DNA from: Gerris lacustris | Taxonomy: Eukaryota; Arthropoda; Insecta; Hemiptera; Gerridae | Direction of reading: 5' to 3' | Assembly: GCA_951217055.1 (NCBI GenBank) | Contig: OX578283.1 | Span: 26,163,427-26,227,426, forward strand | Length of the DNA: 64,000 nt | Part shown: in pieces, positions 1 to 9,722 of the stretch | Numbering within the stretch: the first letter of the stretch is position 1 | Layout of the letters: each line of letters begins with the position of its first letter | Notes under the pieces: model-generated | The model's input: the letters and a program-made list of their open reading frames with translations, nothing else | Told to the model about the DNA's origin: nothing | Databases searched by the model: none | Translations under genes and position numbers: made by a program

Positions 1-315
1 AACATAGGATTCAAATTATCCTAAATAACGGAATTTTGCGGACATTTCAATTAGATTTTGAGATTAGAGCAAATATAAGAAAGGATAAGCACACGAATAA
101 TATTGTCAGCGCGAGTGGGGTTTATAAGGTTTCCAAATCGCGACTACGCTGGTAGAATCCCTATTTATAATTAATTTTAATGTTATTAAACATACTAACG
201 AAAATATGAAAGTTTGCGTACCAACATTTTTTGCAGTTGCATACCAAAAGTTTGCATTTCGTGGCTATTTCTGAATTTGTGAAAATCTAACATTTCTATT
301 TTATAATATTGTTTT

Positions 316-845
316 TACTTTTCCTCACTACCTATGGTAGAAAAAGTATTGTTTTCATCCAACAATTTTTTTCCGACACTTCAACGGAATTATCCGTTTT
401 GGGTGTTTTTAAGACCTCCTGAGTTGTTTTCAGCATGACGTCTGTATGTGTGTATGTTATCATCGTAGCGCCCAAGGTATTTAACCTAGAGAGTTGAAAC
501 TTCGCAGAAAAATCAGTCCTTACCTGTAGTGGTGCCGCCCGGAAAATCAACTTTTTCCGCCCTCTTGAACCCAGTTTTTTAACTCAGCAAACATTTAAAA
601 ACTCGTAATAAATTGAAAATGGTCCTGATCGAGTTGAAATTAGGCTCGAATGTACCTCTCTGTATGACAAACAAGCATACAAAATTTCATTTTGATATTG
701 GCTGACATTTTGAAGTTATCAATTTTTGAATTTTGATACTTTGACGGTTAATAATACCGAAAGTATAAATAGGTTTTTGACATAAGCATATCGTTGGAAC
801 CGGAAAAAATTAAGGAACAAATATAAAAAAAAACCGATGAAATTA
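316..845 (+). repeat. Family A repeat, copy 1
   Basis: About 530 bp that recurs at 8411-8955 with high similarity. It opens with a short hairpin (ACTTTTCC, loop, near-complement) followed by ATTGT. It then carries GACGTCTGTATG with TGTA repeats and ends near an ACCGATGAAATT block. Short reading frames inside it on the minus strand recur in both copies but have no protein-like content. It is an interspersed element of unknown class; no transposase or tail is visible. Confidence 0.8.
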
Positions 846-999
846 ATATATCACTTTACTACACAAAAACTTATCAGGTTGAAATTTTAAATGTCTGTTT
901 CAATTGCACTTTAGATTATTTAGTTTTATTACAATCGTTAGAAACGAGTAAGAACGTAAGAAATGGGTAAAAACATTGTTTTCTCTATAACTGTTTTTT

Positions 1000-1530
1000 A
1001 CTTTCTCATATAAAGAGAAAGTATTGTGATGGCGCGAAAATTCGATTTTGAGATTTTGATGGATTTACACGTTTTGAGGTCCCCTGAGTCCAAAAAAGTG
1101 GTTTTTAAAAAATGTCTGTCTGTCTATCGTCTGTGCAGACGCCTGGAGCCTAAACTACTGGGCCGATTTTGACGAAATTTGGCACACATGTTCAGAAAAA
1201 TCATACCCCGAGGCGAAATCGAGAAATTTTAGCTCTAAATTTGGGGGCGCTGCTCCCCAAAAACTCTGAAAAAACGTGAAAAATTCTAAAATATAGACCA
1301 TTTGAATACGAATCCAACGATATAAGCCGTTTTCCCGAGAAAAATCTAGTTCCTGAGAAATTAAAACTTAAAACGCGGACTGAGAGAGCCCGGGTTCGAT
1401 TCCCCGCCCAGGAGAAGTTATTTTTAAGATAATTTTAGATGAAATGTTCAATAATATTTAAATGTACTTACAAAAACTAATAAATGGAAAACATTCAAAG
1501 TAATAATGAACTTGTATATGAGAAACCGAT
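1000..1530 (+). repeat. Family B repeat, copy 1 (contains a Pol III B-box-like motif)
   Basis: About 530 bp, found again in reverse complement at 55292-55881 and in damaged form at 1735-2245. It begins with the hairpin ACTTTCTC / GAGAAAGT followed by ATTGTG. It then has TGTCTGTCTGTC and GGGCCGATTTTGACGAAATT. Near its 3' part, GGGTTCGATTCCCCGCCC at about 1391 resembles the B box of a tRNA promoter (GGTTCGANNCC). No A box is seen upstream, so this may be only a tRNA-derived patch. Confidence 0.8.
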
Positions 1531-1539
1531 TTTTTTCTT

Positions 1540-1722
1540 TGTGTAGGTCCGCTTAATGTTATTAGCGTAGATCCGCGTGTAAAACGTGTAGGTCCGCTTT
1601 AATGTTATTAGCGATCTTTAACTCTTCATAGCGTTGTCGGTGTTGGTTTTACTAAAAAATATTTGTCTTAATAAATAGACGAAGTTAGAATTTTTTCCGA
1701 TCCTGAAATTCCAATTTCAGCC
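1540..1722 (-). repeat. Family G repeat, copy 1 (partial)
   Basis: Reverse-complement copy of a repeat also seen at 21630-21915, 36133-36345 and 41590-41930. Shared blocks are the GCGACACCGCTATGAAGTG-like stretch, GCGGACCTACACGTTTAA and the AATTGGAATTTTAGGACGGG-like stretch. A short tandem duplication of GTAGGTCCGCTTAATGTTAT lies at its start. Confidence 0.7.
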
Positions 1723-1734
1723 AACGCGTAGCCT

Positions 1735-2245
1735 TTGCAGACGCGTGAAGTTTAAACTTTTGATTAAATTTGACACGTATATTCATCATAAAAACAAATT
1801 ATACCCCGAGGCGAAATCGAGAAATAAATTTTAGTTCTAAATTTAGAAGCGAATAAGTTGATTATAAAACAAATATTTTAAAAACAAGCTTTTATTCGTA
1901 TTCTTCTCAGCAAACCCTTTCATTTAATACATATATCAAGAACGTGCTAAAAAAAATACCTAGTCCACCAAGATTTGACCCGAGCATACACACATACATA
2001 CAAACATTGCAAGTTAAATAAAAGCTAGTAAAAAAACTAAGGAAACGTGAAAATGTTTCGTCGATTAAAAATTCTAGAATGTAGTCTATTTAAATACGAA
2101 TCCAGCCCAAAATTTAGTTTCCCCTGGAAAAAGCTTTTTTCCCGCAATAATAGTCTAAAACACAAAGGATAAAAGGCCAGGTTCCATTCCCCGTTCGTCC
2201 CCCCAGGTAAATTTTAATAAAATATTCAATAATAATTAAGTATAA
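1735..2245 (+). repeat. Family B repeat, copy 3 (decayed, split by a family D insertion)
   Basis: Matches family B on both sides of an inserted D element. The left part carries GCAGACGCG and ATACCCCGAGGCGAAATCG. The right part resumes with AACGTGAAAATG and ends in a decayed B-box-like block GGTTCCATTCCCCG near 2180. The interruption spans about 1852-2032. Confidence 0.7.
1852..2032 (+). mobile_element. Family D element, copy 1 (internally deleted, nested in family B)
   Basis: It starts with AATAAGTTGATTATA and ACAAGCTTTTATTCG and ends with TTGCAAGTTAAATAAAAGC, the two ends of family D. The centre is missing compared with the roughly 290-bp full copies. The ends contain inverted AAGCTTTTATT / AATAAAAGCTT, as in a small inverted-repeat element. 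Confidence 0.75.
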
Positions 2246-2249
2246 TCAC

Positions 2250-3340
2250 AAAAGTGAAACGACTAACAAATGTAAAATACTGGATTAAGTAATTATTTAC
2301 TCTTATACTTATATCAGAAAGTACAGATAGTAGAAAGAAGTAGGAGTTGTGTATTGGACAGCTTTATTATTAATTTATTTTTTTATTTTTAAGCTTAACA
2401 TTATCAGTTGGAAAAGACTTAAAGCAATTTAAAAAAAAGTGTCTTAGAGATGTAACCAGAGTTGAAACGAAACGAAGTTATATGTCTAAAATATACTGCT
2501 TCATACATGAGAATCAGACAAATATATAATCTGTATAATAAAAGTATAACCACCTCTAAGTACTAGATACTGCTACTAATATTTACTTTTTAAAGTTTAA
2601 AATTAGTAATTTTCCCATATTTAAAATCTTTAGCTTGGTAGTAATTTAAATCATATTCTATATTATTCTATACTAGTAGTTGAAAAGTAAACCTCACTTC
2701 CAAAAAAAAACCAAACATATGCATCCATTTAATGACTTCAAGGAACATCTATGCCAAATTTCGAAAAAAAATGGAACAAACCATTTGGTTTGAATGTGTC
2801 TTTGTATAACAACAACATTCAAACAAATTTACAGACAGATAGAAAAACCAAACGGTCGAATAAAAATAATCAAAGACATCCCTTCAATCAGTCAAAAAAT
2901 AAATTTCCTCTTGTCTTTATTATTAGCTTCCCCATAACTTATGAAGAATAAATTTCAAATTGACCCTTATACATAAAGAAAAAATAAATGTTAAATGGTC
3001 AGTAGATAAATTGCAGACACATTTAGGGCGCAAAAAATGTAAAAAGTTACAATTATTTAAAGTTTTATTTATTGCTATCTAAAATGCCTCAGGGACTATT
3101 ACATATTTTCTTGTTATTCAGTTTTTTCTAAATGTTAAAGCCCTAACTGAGTTCCAATCTTCCCTTTAATCGCCTCGGGGCTACAAATAAAACTCTAAAA
3201 GTCATATTTTTCCTCTCAAATAGAAAAAAAAAAGAAAAACATTGTTAGACAAACACCGCTAAAGATTTACAAAAAAGGGCTGGCTTACAAAATATGGAAG
3301 AAAAATTAAAGATATATTTACAACAATAAAATGTTATATA
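2250..3340. other. AT-rich unique sequence, nothing recognised
   Basis: No coding sequence, RNA gene or repeat copy is recognised here. The short frame at 2751-2951 has lysine/asparagine-rich composition typical of AT-rich noise. Confidence 0.5.
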
Positions 3341-3343
3341 TAA

Positions 3344-3462
<119 letters not shown>

Positions 3463-3641
3463 CATTAAAAGAGGCACAAAAAACATCAGAATTTTGTGAT
3501 TGAACATTTTTTCGGTTATTTAAAGGAAGAGGAATTTTTTCCTAACAAAAGTATGTACAAACTCGAAATTTATCTCTACTGAGAGTATGGAAAATATTTA
3601 GGGAACAAGCATATACGATTATATAAATATGTATATATTTA

Positions 3642-3642
3642 C

Positions 3643-3724
<82 letters not shown>
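3642..3724. repeat. (TA)n microsatellite
   Basis: About 40 near-perfect TA units. The apparent reading frame over this tract is a Tyr/Ile alternation produced by the repeat and is not a gene. Confidence 0.97.
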
Positions 3725-3727
<3 letters not shown>

Positions 3728-4255
3728 TTTGTACGTATAAACTGGCTTTATTCTATAAACAATTTCCTGTTTTCTAGAATATTACCTTTTCTCCTCATCA
3801 TCAATTCATTTAATATAGCCCAAATTATTCACAACGAATTTCTTCTTTTTGTCCGCTCAAAAATGTTTGTTCTTAAATATATATGTATAAATTACTTCAA
3901 CACTTAGATCAAACAATCAGCTAAGGGGGTGGGGACTTAAAAGAGTAAGTTAAAATAAAGGAATAAAGAATATACATGGGATAATGGACTAAAAAAAAGA
4001 AATACTTTTTAAGTGACAGTAACAATGGATGGTAATTCTTTTGATAATGAAAAGAATAAAAGTAAATATTAAGAACAATAGTTTTTGAAAGCTTTTTAAA
4101 TATTCTTTTATAACAGGTACACTGTGCCTAATATTTAATTTATTAATATATATATATTTAAATATTTCAATTTCTGACGAGTTGTTTTACAAAACTTGAA
4201 TTCAATTCACGTTTTGAATGTCACTCCTATTATAGTTTAGCAGAAGAATTTGTTT
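3725..4255. other. AT-rich sequence, nothing recognised
   Basis: No gene, RNA or repeat recognised on either strand. Confidence 0.45.
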
Positions 4256-4640
4256 TATGAAAAGCTGGTAAATAAATGATTGTTTGTGCACATTTAGAAG
4301 AGAAACAAATAGGTGAAAGTTGAAACTTATATGGGACCAGCAATGGCTAATTATTATGGCTTCTTGACCAGCCAAATTTCATTAAAATTGGACGAGGAAT
4401 TTTTAAGATATGATATATTGGTTCGCAAAAATTGAGCGACAAGCAGTCAGACAGACATGGTAAAAAATGTTCCTTGATGTCTGAAACGGATTTCTGTCTT
4501 GAAATTTTCGGGAAAGCAAAAAAAGAGGGAAACAATTATATAAATTAGGCAATAATGAATTTTAACAGCATGACATTAATAAAGTACGTGATGAAATGCG
4601 GGGAAGCATTGTTCCACACTAATTGAAAAAACTCCAGTGT
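4256..4640 (-). mobile_element. Family E element, copy 1 (truncated)
   Basis: Carries the E-family blocks TGAAACTTATATGGGACCA, TTCATTAAAATTGGACG, GGTTCGCAAAAATTGA with a GACA run, and CTGAAACGGATTTCTGTCTT. It ends with a decayed terminal inverted repeat (GAGGGAAACAATTATATAA ... AAGTACGTGATGAAATGCG ... CCACACTAATTG). The opposite end is missing. Confidence 0.75.
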
Positions 4641-4770
4641 CTATGTTTTTGACAACTGGTTTTCAGCAAGCTATTGATATGCCTGGAAAATTAAAATGGT
4701 ATAGTTTCATGACAACATGGGCTATTAAAACAGTATTGGGTTTTACCGAATATATGTTGGTACTTTCTAT

Positions 4771-4985
4771 TTAAATCACATTATTAACATGCCATCCACC
4801 GGCTCTTGACACTAAACAAACCGTTTGGCACATTCTTCTTGTACATTGAAAAAAAGAAGTTTCTAAACCATCTACACATTGTGGTCCACCTATATAGACA
4901 TAGGATTTTAAAATACCCTGCCAGAAGAAGTTAAGGATTGAATGATCTGGAGATCTTAAGGCCACTCTATCGGCCAAAATCTCTT
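4771..4985 (-). pseudogene. Tc1/mariner-like transposase C-terminal fragment
   Basis: The minus-strand frame encodes a segment with RSPDHSILNFFWQGILKSYV followed by YIGGP and ending GGWHVNNVI. This matches the layout around the third catalytic acidic residue of Tc1/mariner/IS630 transposases. In that family a PRSPDLxPxDFFLWGxLKxxVY motif precedes a C-terminal tail ending GGHxxxxI. Only about 70 residues remain and the first two catalytic positions are absent, so it cannot be active. It lies between two family E copies, with no inverted ends of its own recognised. Motif recognition is from memory of the family; a chance match is unlikely given two ordered motifs. Confidence 0.6.
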
Positions 4986-5136
4986 GCTAAAATTAATTAA
5001 AAAAAAAATAATTTTATAAATTCTTTTTCTCGAAAATTCAACTGTTTCAGTTTAAATGAATTAATTCAATAATTTAGCCGCTCACTGCGTGTATATAATA
5101 CCAGATGGATATTTTTCAATTGATACTTTTAATCGT

Positions 5137-5795
5137 GTAAAAATAGACTGCCAATTGGTGTGGCAAATAGCTTCCTCGCATCCTATTCACGTACTTTATT
5201 GATTTCATGCTTTTACAAGCCATTATTTATTTTTTAATCTGTCAAAATTGTTTTGAGTTTTTACACGAATTAAAGTATCAATTTAGCAAAAGTTAAAGAG
5301 CGCTGACGGTTCATATTAATCTGAGGCTATCTGCGGGTAACTTTCGATAAACTATAAAGTTTCATTCAAATCAAATAAGAACTTTTGCAGCTATAAGTGT
5401 AAATAAATGTATGTTTGTGCGCATGTGGAAGAGCAACAAATAGGCGCAGAAGGCTGAAACTTATATGGGACCAACTATGGGCTAATTATGGCCTACCACC
5501 CAAATTTCATTAAAATTGGACGTGTAGTTTTTAAGATATGTTGGTTCGCAAAAATTGAACGACAGACTGACAGACCGACAGACAGACACGGAACCGAAAA
5601 TGATCCCTGATGTCTGAAACGGATTTCTGTCTTGGAATTTTTGAAATCGGAGACCTAAAATTCTTTCATTCTTCAGAACGATCACATAGCTTCCGTTACC
5701 TTCGGTAAGCTCGGAAGCAAAACAACCCTGTTTTGACAGATTTAAAAATACTCTGCCAATTAATGTGGCACATAGCTTCCTCGCAAAGAAAAGAC
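5137..5795 (-). mobile_element. Family E element, copy 2
   Basis: About 660 bp with an E inverted terminus at each side: GACTGCCAATTGGTGTGGC near the left edge and CTCTGCCAATTAATGTGGC near the right. The right terminus is in direct rather than inverted orientation. The body contains the GACA run, CTGAAACGGATTTCTGTCTT, and the double hairpin near GCTTCCGTTACCTTCGGTAA. No coding capacity, so presumably mobilised in trans. Confidence 0.8.
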
Positions 5796-5994
5796 CAAAT
5801 TAAGAAAAATACCTCGATAAACAAAATCAAAAAGTTGGAACGGCGCGGCACTGTTCCAGTAAATATTTAATTAAGTTGAAGAAACAAACATTTGTTGGAG
5901 AAACAAAGCCTCCAACAAGCACCAAACGTTAGCGCATATATAATTAATTTAATAAACAAATATAAAACTGCAACCAAATCGTAGAAACCGCTGT

Positions 5995-6955
5995 ATAAAC
6001 AGTTTTTTTTATTTTACCCCCCTCAAAACTAAAAATAACACAAAATAGAATATAACAAAAATTAATCTACTATGCAAGAGCTTTTCAACGATATGCATCA
6101 TATTATAAAAGATTAACTTTAACATTTGTACCCCCTGTACTCTGAGGTACCAAAGTTATATTTTTAAAAAACAAATAATACAAAAGGGCATTCATTTAAC
6201 TAATAAATACATATAAATAAAAAACCTTATATCAAAAAAGTATTTAAACCCTTTAACCAACAACAAAATTATAAATCGGTACAAAAGTATATGTACAAAA
6301 TTTTTTAAAAATCAACAAATAAAATTGCTTTAATGTACATATCAAGGCCTTTAAAATGATATATGACACGATATTAAAAACAAACAAAAGTGGTCACGTG
6401 ACACGGCGCACGGGAAAAAGTTTACTCTCATGTTCTCAGCAAGTAGGATGAACTAATGAAATAAAATACACTCAATTTAAAGAGCATTAGTGTGAGATTC
6501 AATCGCCGCAATCAGAAATAAAATTGGCCAACTATTATAGAAACTATGGCCATTCAAAGACAAAAATGGAAAAAAATTAAACCAAATAATAACAAAATTA
6601 TCACCATCTAGAGTACAACCGATGATGATACGACAAAAACTCATAGGACTAAAGTTGTAGATCTTTTAAAATCAGTCACCACTTGTGCTATCCATTTTCT
6701 AATACGACTGACCGTTTAGCCGCAATAAGCCCCCAAACCAGCTTAAAAATCAAGTCACCCATTTTTATTTTTTTAAGGGGGGAAGGAGGGGGAATAGTGA
6801 ACTTTTTATAATTATTTTGGTCCACAATATGGACGTTGCGCGTCGAATAGCGCAAACCACAAGTCTCTAGCTCTTCTGGAAGTGGGTAAACATTAATGTC
6901 AGTCAGTGAGTCAGTTAGCCATGCGGCTTTATAATATAAGACATATTAATTTAGC
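5995..6955 (-). repeat. Degenerate Helitron-like repeat
   Basis: Read on the minus strand, part of this region resembles the 32.5-34.6 kb Helitron unit: GTACAGGGGGTACAAATGT, then GATGCATATCGTTGAAAAGC and TTGAGGGGGGTAAAATAA. Its start (minus strand, about 6950) has TTATATTATAAAG followed by ACTGACTCACTGACTGAC, similar to a Helitron 5' end. Boundaries are uncertain and no 3' hairpin was found. Confidence 0.4.
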
Positions 6956-7447
6956 ACGATTTAAAGTGCGCATAAGGTTGAAATGAATCAGGTGTTATCT
7001 GCAGGATACTTTCGACAAACCATAAAAATTTCATAAAAATCAGATGATTACTCTTAAAGATATGGCTGTAAATAAATGTATGTTTGTGAGCATGCGGATG
7101 ACAAACAAATATGCGCAGAAGGTTGAAACTTATATGGGACCAACAATGGGCTAATTATGACCTACCATCCAAATTTCATTAAAATTGGACGTGTAGTTTT
7201 TAAGATATGGTGGTTCGCAAAAATTGAACGACAGACCGACAGACCGACAGACCGACAGACCGACAGACCGACAGACAGACACGGAACCAAAATTGTTCCC
7301 TGATGTCTGAAACGGATTTTTGTCTTGGAATTTTTGAAATCGGAGACCTAATATTTTTTCGTTCTTCAGAACGATCACATAGCTTCCGTTACCTTCGGTA
7401 AGCTCGGAAGCAAAAGTGGAAACAATTAATAAATTAAGACAATAATG
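6956..7447 (-). mobile_element. Family E element, copy 3, left part (split by the insertion at 7448-7761)
   Basis: Contains the full E body on the minus strand, including the best-preserved GCTTCCGTTACCTTCGGTAA hairpin block at about 7381-7400. The tetranucleotide module is expanded here into about five 8-bp units of CCGACAGA at 7229-7275. The inverted terminus begins at AATTAAGACAATAATG and is interrupted there. Confidence 0.8.
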
Positions 7448-7531
7448 TTAGTGCGTAGGCTTCCGCGGGTAGACTCGTAATAAACAGCCTGGTTTTCCGG
7501 TGAAATCAGCGTCACGAAGGGGAAGAAGTCC

Positions 7532-7565
7532 GACGTTTCGCTTCCACTACTGGAAGCATCTTCAG
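7532..7565 (-). ncRNA. Hammerhead-ribozyme-like motif, left arm
   Basis: Minus strand reads CTGAAGA, a stem GCTTCC/GGAAGC, then GAAACGTC. This is the order of hammerhead core strands (CUGANGA, stem II, GAAA, GUC). One extra U lies between CUGAAGA and stem II, so folding into an active core is uncertain. Confidence 0.4.
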
Positions 7566-7673
7566 GGGTGTGGTGCATCATGATGTTTACTTGAAGCAAC
7601 AACAAGACATACTCAGTATGTCATACTCAGTAGGTCTTGTTGATTCAAGTAAACATCACGATGCACCACACCC

Positions 7674-7707
7674 CTGAAGATGCTTCCAGTAGTGGAAGCG
7701 AAACGTC
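7674..7707 (+). ncRNA. Hammerhead-ribozyme-like motif, right arm
   Basis: Same motif as the left arm, on the plus strand: CTGAAGA, stem GCTTCC/GGAAGC with a six-base loop, and GAAACGTC. The two copies face each other across the palindrome. Confidence 0.4.
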
Positions 7708-7761
7708 GGACTTCTTCCCCTTCGTGACGCGGATTTCACCGGAAAACCAAGCTGTTTATTA

Positions 7762-7858
7762 TAAGACAATAATGGGTCGTAAAAACAAAATATTATTAAA
7801 TTACGCGATAGAACTTGAGAGAGCTATGTGCTGCACTAATCGGCAAATTATTTTAACT
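7762..7858 (-). mobile_element. Family E element, copy 3, right terminus after the insertion
   Basis: Resumes with TAAGACAATAATGGGTCGTA and continues with decayed terminal-repeat blocks GAGAGCTATGTGCTGCAC and TAATCGGCAA. This completes the inverted end cut at 7447. Confidence 0.7.
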
Positions 7859-7859
7859 T

Positions 7860-8410
7860 TGATTAGTTACAAATTATTGTTTTAACTTGTTACTTATCTT
7901 CTTTTGGTTTTTTTTTTTAAAAAAGAAAAGTTTTTACATTTGATTCAAGCGAACATGCCTTCTCTTTTTTTCTTGGTGGCGTGATTTCGACATTAAATCT
8001 CTGGTTCCGACAGCTGTTGAGATTTTAAGGCTTAGTCCCTAGGGAAGGATACATAGAATTGTAGTGAGCGAGAGAGGGTAAGTATATTGCCATGATTATC
8101 GGTAATTAGATAAGGAGCTTTCAGAGTCGTTTAGTGGGACTTAATCACGCGATCCCTGTATTAGAATCAACTTGATCCTATGAGTTTGCAAATAGCCGCA
8201 GAGCTTCTCCACTATGTCTTTCTAACCGACTAAACTGATACTTCCTTTGTTTGTTTGCTTGTTTTCCATAATTTATCTCTCTTACCTAATACCTTATCTA
8301 ATAATGTTATTGACAAGAATTTCCAGAAGAAGTAATTTTTTAAGAGGCCCAAGGTTAGAAATGATCGTTAAGTGCCCTGCCATTAGATTCCCCATATAGG
8401 GTAACGTTAT
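7860..8410. other. Unassigned sequence, GC somewhat higher
   Basis: 8000-8300 has less A+T than its surroundings but shows no open frame, RNA or repeat copy that I recognise. Confidence 0.4.
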
Positions 8411-8955
8411 TACTTTTCCTCACTACCTATAGTAGGAAAAGTATTGTTTTCACCAAACATTTTTTTTTCGAGATTTTAACGGAATGATCCGTTTTAGGTG
8501 TTTTTAAGACCTCCTGAGTGGTTTTCAGCATGACGTCTGTATGTATGTATGTGTGTATGTATGTGTATTATCATCGTAGCGCCCAAGGTATTTAACCTAG
8601 AGAGTTGAAACTTCGCAGAAAAATCAGTCCTTACCCTTAGTGGTGCCGCCCGGAAAATCAACTTGTTCCGCCATCTTGAACTCAGTTTGCTGAGTCGGAA
8701 AAAATTTAAAAAATCGTAATAAATCGAAAATGGTCCTGATCGAGTTGAAATTTGGCACGAATGTACCTCTCTGTATGACAAACAAGCCCACCAAATTTAA
8801 TTTTGATATTGGCCGCCATTTTGAAGATATCAATTTTTGAATTTTCAAACTTTGACGGTTAATAATACCGAAAGTATAAATATGTTTTTGACATATAGCA
8901 TATCTGGAAACGGAAAAGAAATAAGGAACAAATACAAAAAAACCCGATGAAATTC
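8411..8955 (+). repeat. Family A repeat, copy 2
   Basis: Near-full match to 316-845, starting with TACTTTTCCTCACTACCTAT and including GCGCCCAAGGTATTTAACC and TCAGTCCTTACC. The TGTA run is longer here than in copy 1. Confidence 0.8.
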
Positions 8956-9086
8956 CATTAATTAGTTTAAAAGTTATAAGCGAATATAATATATTATTAG
9001 TGTGATAATTTTGATGACGTCAAAGTGGGTTTACATCTGTCAAAATACCGCCAAACTTCATATAATTAAATAAAACATAGGTATTA

Positions 9087-9378
9087 AATAAGTTGATTAT
9101 AAAAAGAAATATTTTAAAAAACAAGCTTTTATTCGTATTCTTCTCAGCAAACCATTTCATTTGATACCCATATCATGGGCGTGCTTAAAAAATAACTAGT
9201 CCGCCATCTTGAACTGCCCGTCATATTGGATTTGGAATGACTTCACTTAACAAACCATGCATTGTCATCCAAACTAAACGTGTATGCAAAATTTCAATTC
9301 AATCGGCTCAAAATTCAGTTGCAAGATTTGACCCGAACATACATACATACATTGCAAGTAAAATAAAAGCTTGTAAAA
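9087..9378 (+). mobile_element. Family D element, copy 2 (full length)
   Basis: About 290 bp from AATAAGTTGATTATA to AATAAAAGCTTGT. The inverted sub-terminal sequences ACAAGCTTTTATT and AATAAAAGCTTGT match exactly as reverse complements over 13 bp. Internal landmarks are CTTCTCAGCAAACCATTTC, GCCATCTTGAA and AAGATTTGACCCGAACATAC. Non-coding; probably a small non-autonomous inverted-repeat element. Confidence 0.8.
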
Positions 9379-9416
9379 TAAGGGTTCTTTTAAAAAATTA
9401 TAATAAATCAGTTAGA

Positions 9417-9465
9417 ACGGCCACCCATCCAAGTACTGACCACGTCCAATGCTGCTTCCTCCTGC
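9417..9465 (-). pseudogene. 5S rRNA-like fragment
   Basis: Plus strand CCCATCCAAGTACTGACC followed by ACGTCC and TGCTGCTTC matches, as reverse complement, the 3' half of animal 5S rRNA (CTTGGATGGG with upstream GGTCAGTAC). That region holds the box C of the internal Pol III promoter. Only about 45 bp match and the 5' half is absent, so it is a relic or the head of a 5S-derived SINE rather than a working gene. Confidence 0.5.
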
Positions 9466-9479
9466 TGCTTCGCTGCAGG

Positions 9480-9501
9480 AGAGGCCACTTTAGTGGCCTC
9501 T
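9480..9501. repeat. Perfect 10-bp hairpin next to the 5S-like fragment
   Basis: AGAGGCCACT and AGTGGCCTCT are exact inverted copies separated by two bases. Confidence 0.8.
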
Positions 9502-9722
9502 GAAGTGAGGAAAAGTTCAGAGGTACCCCGTACCCGGTTTTTTTTTTTTATATAATGCGATATCTGCACGGTAAAATACCAATACCGCACACTTTCCTCG
9601 AAAACAGTCCAAAACGGCACAAAAGTGATTGGTCCATTACCGCACAAAGGAAGCCGACATGGGATTCCTTCTAATCCGAATAAAGGGTAAAAAAGGTTAA
9701 AAAAGATACCGTACACTTCACA

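Larger units (their letters stand above)
7448..7761. mobile_element. Inverted Penelope-like repeat insertion with 13-bp target duplication
   Basis: Two arms of about 130 bp (7478-7609 and 7633-7761) are inverted copies around a short centre containing ATACTCAGTATG. Each arm holds CCTGAAGATGCTTCC, a loop, GGAAGCGAAACGTCGG. The sequence TAAGACAATAATG stands on both sides (7435-7447 and 7762-7774), a 13-bp target duplication inside a family E terminus. The inverted-arm layout and hairpin motif suggest the terminal repeats of Penelope-like retroelements, which are known to carry hammerhead ribozymes. The class assignment is inference; no reverse transcriptase is present. Confidence 0.65.

Noticed and set aside
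3629..3907. 92-codon frame over the (TA)n microsatellite
   Set aside because: Its Tyr/Ile alternation is a direct product of the dinucleotide repeat.
7637..7885. 82-codon frame across the 7.6 kb palindrome
   Set aside because: It runs from the hairpin arm into the E terminus and crosses the insertion junction, so it is accidental.
8494..8848. Minus-strand frames of 74-95 codons in family A
   Set aside because: They lie in a dispersed non-coding repeat; the equivalent frame in the other copy differs in length and content.
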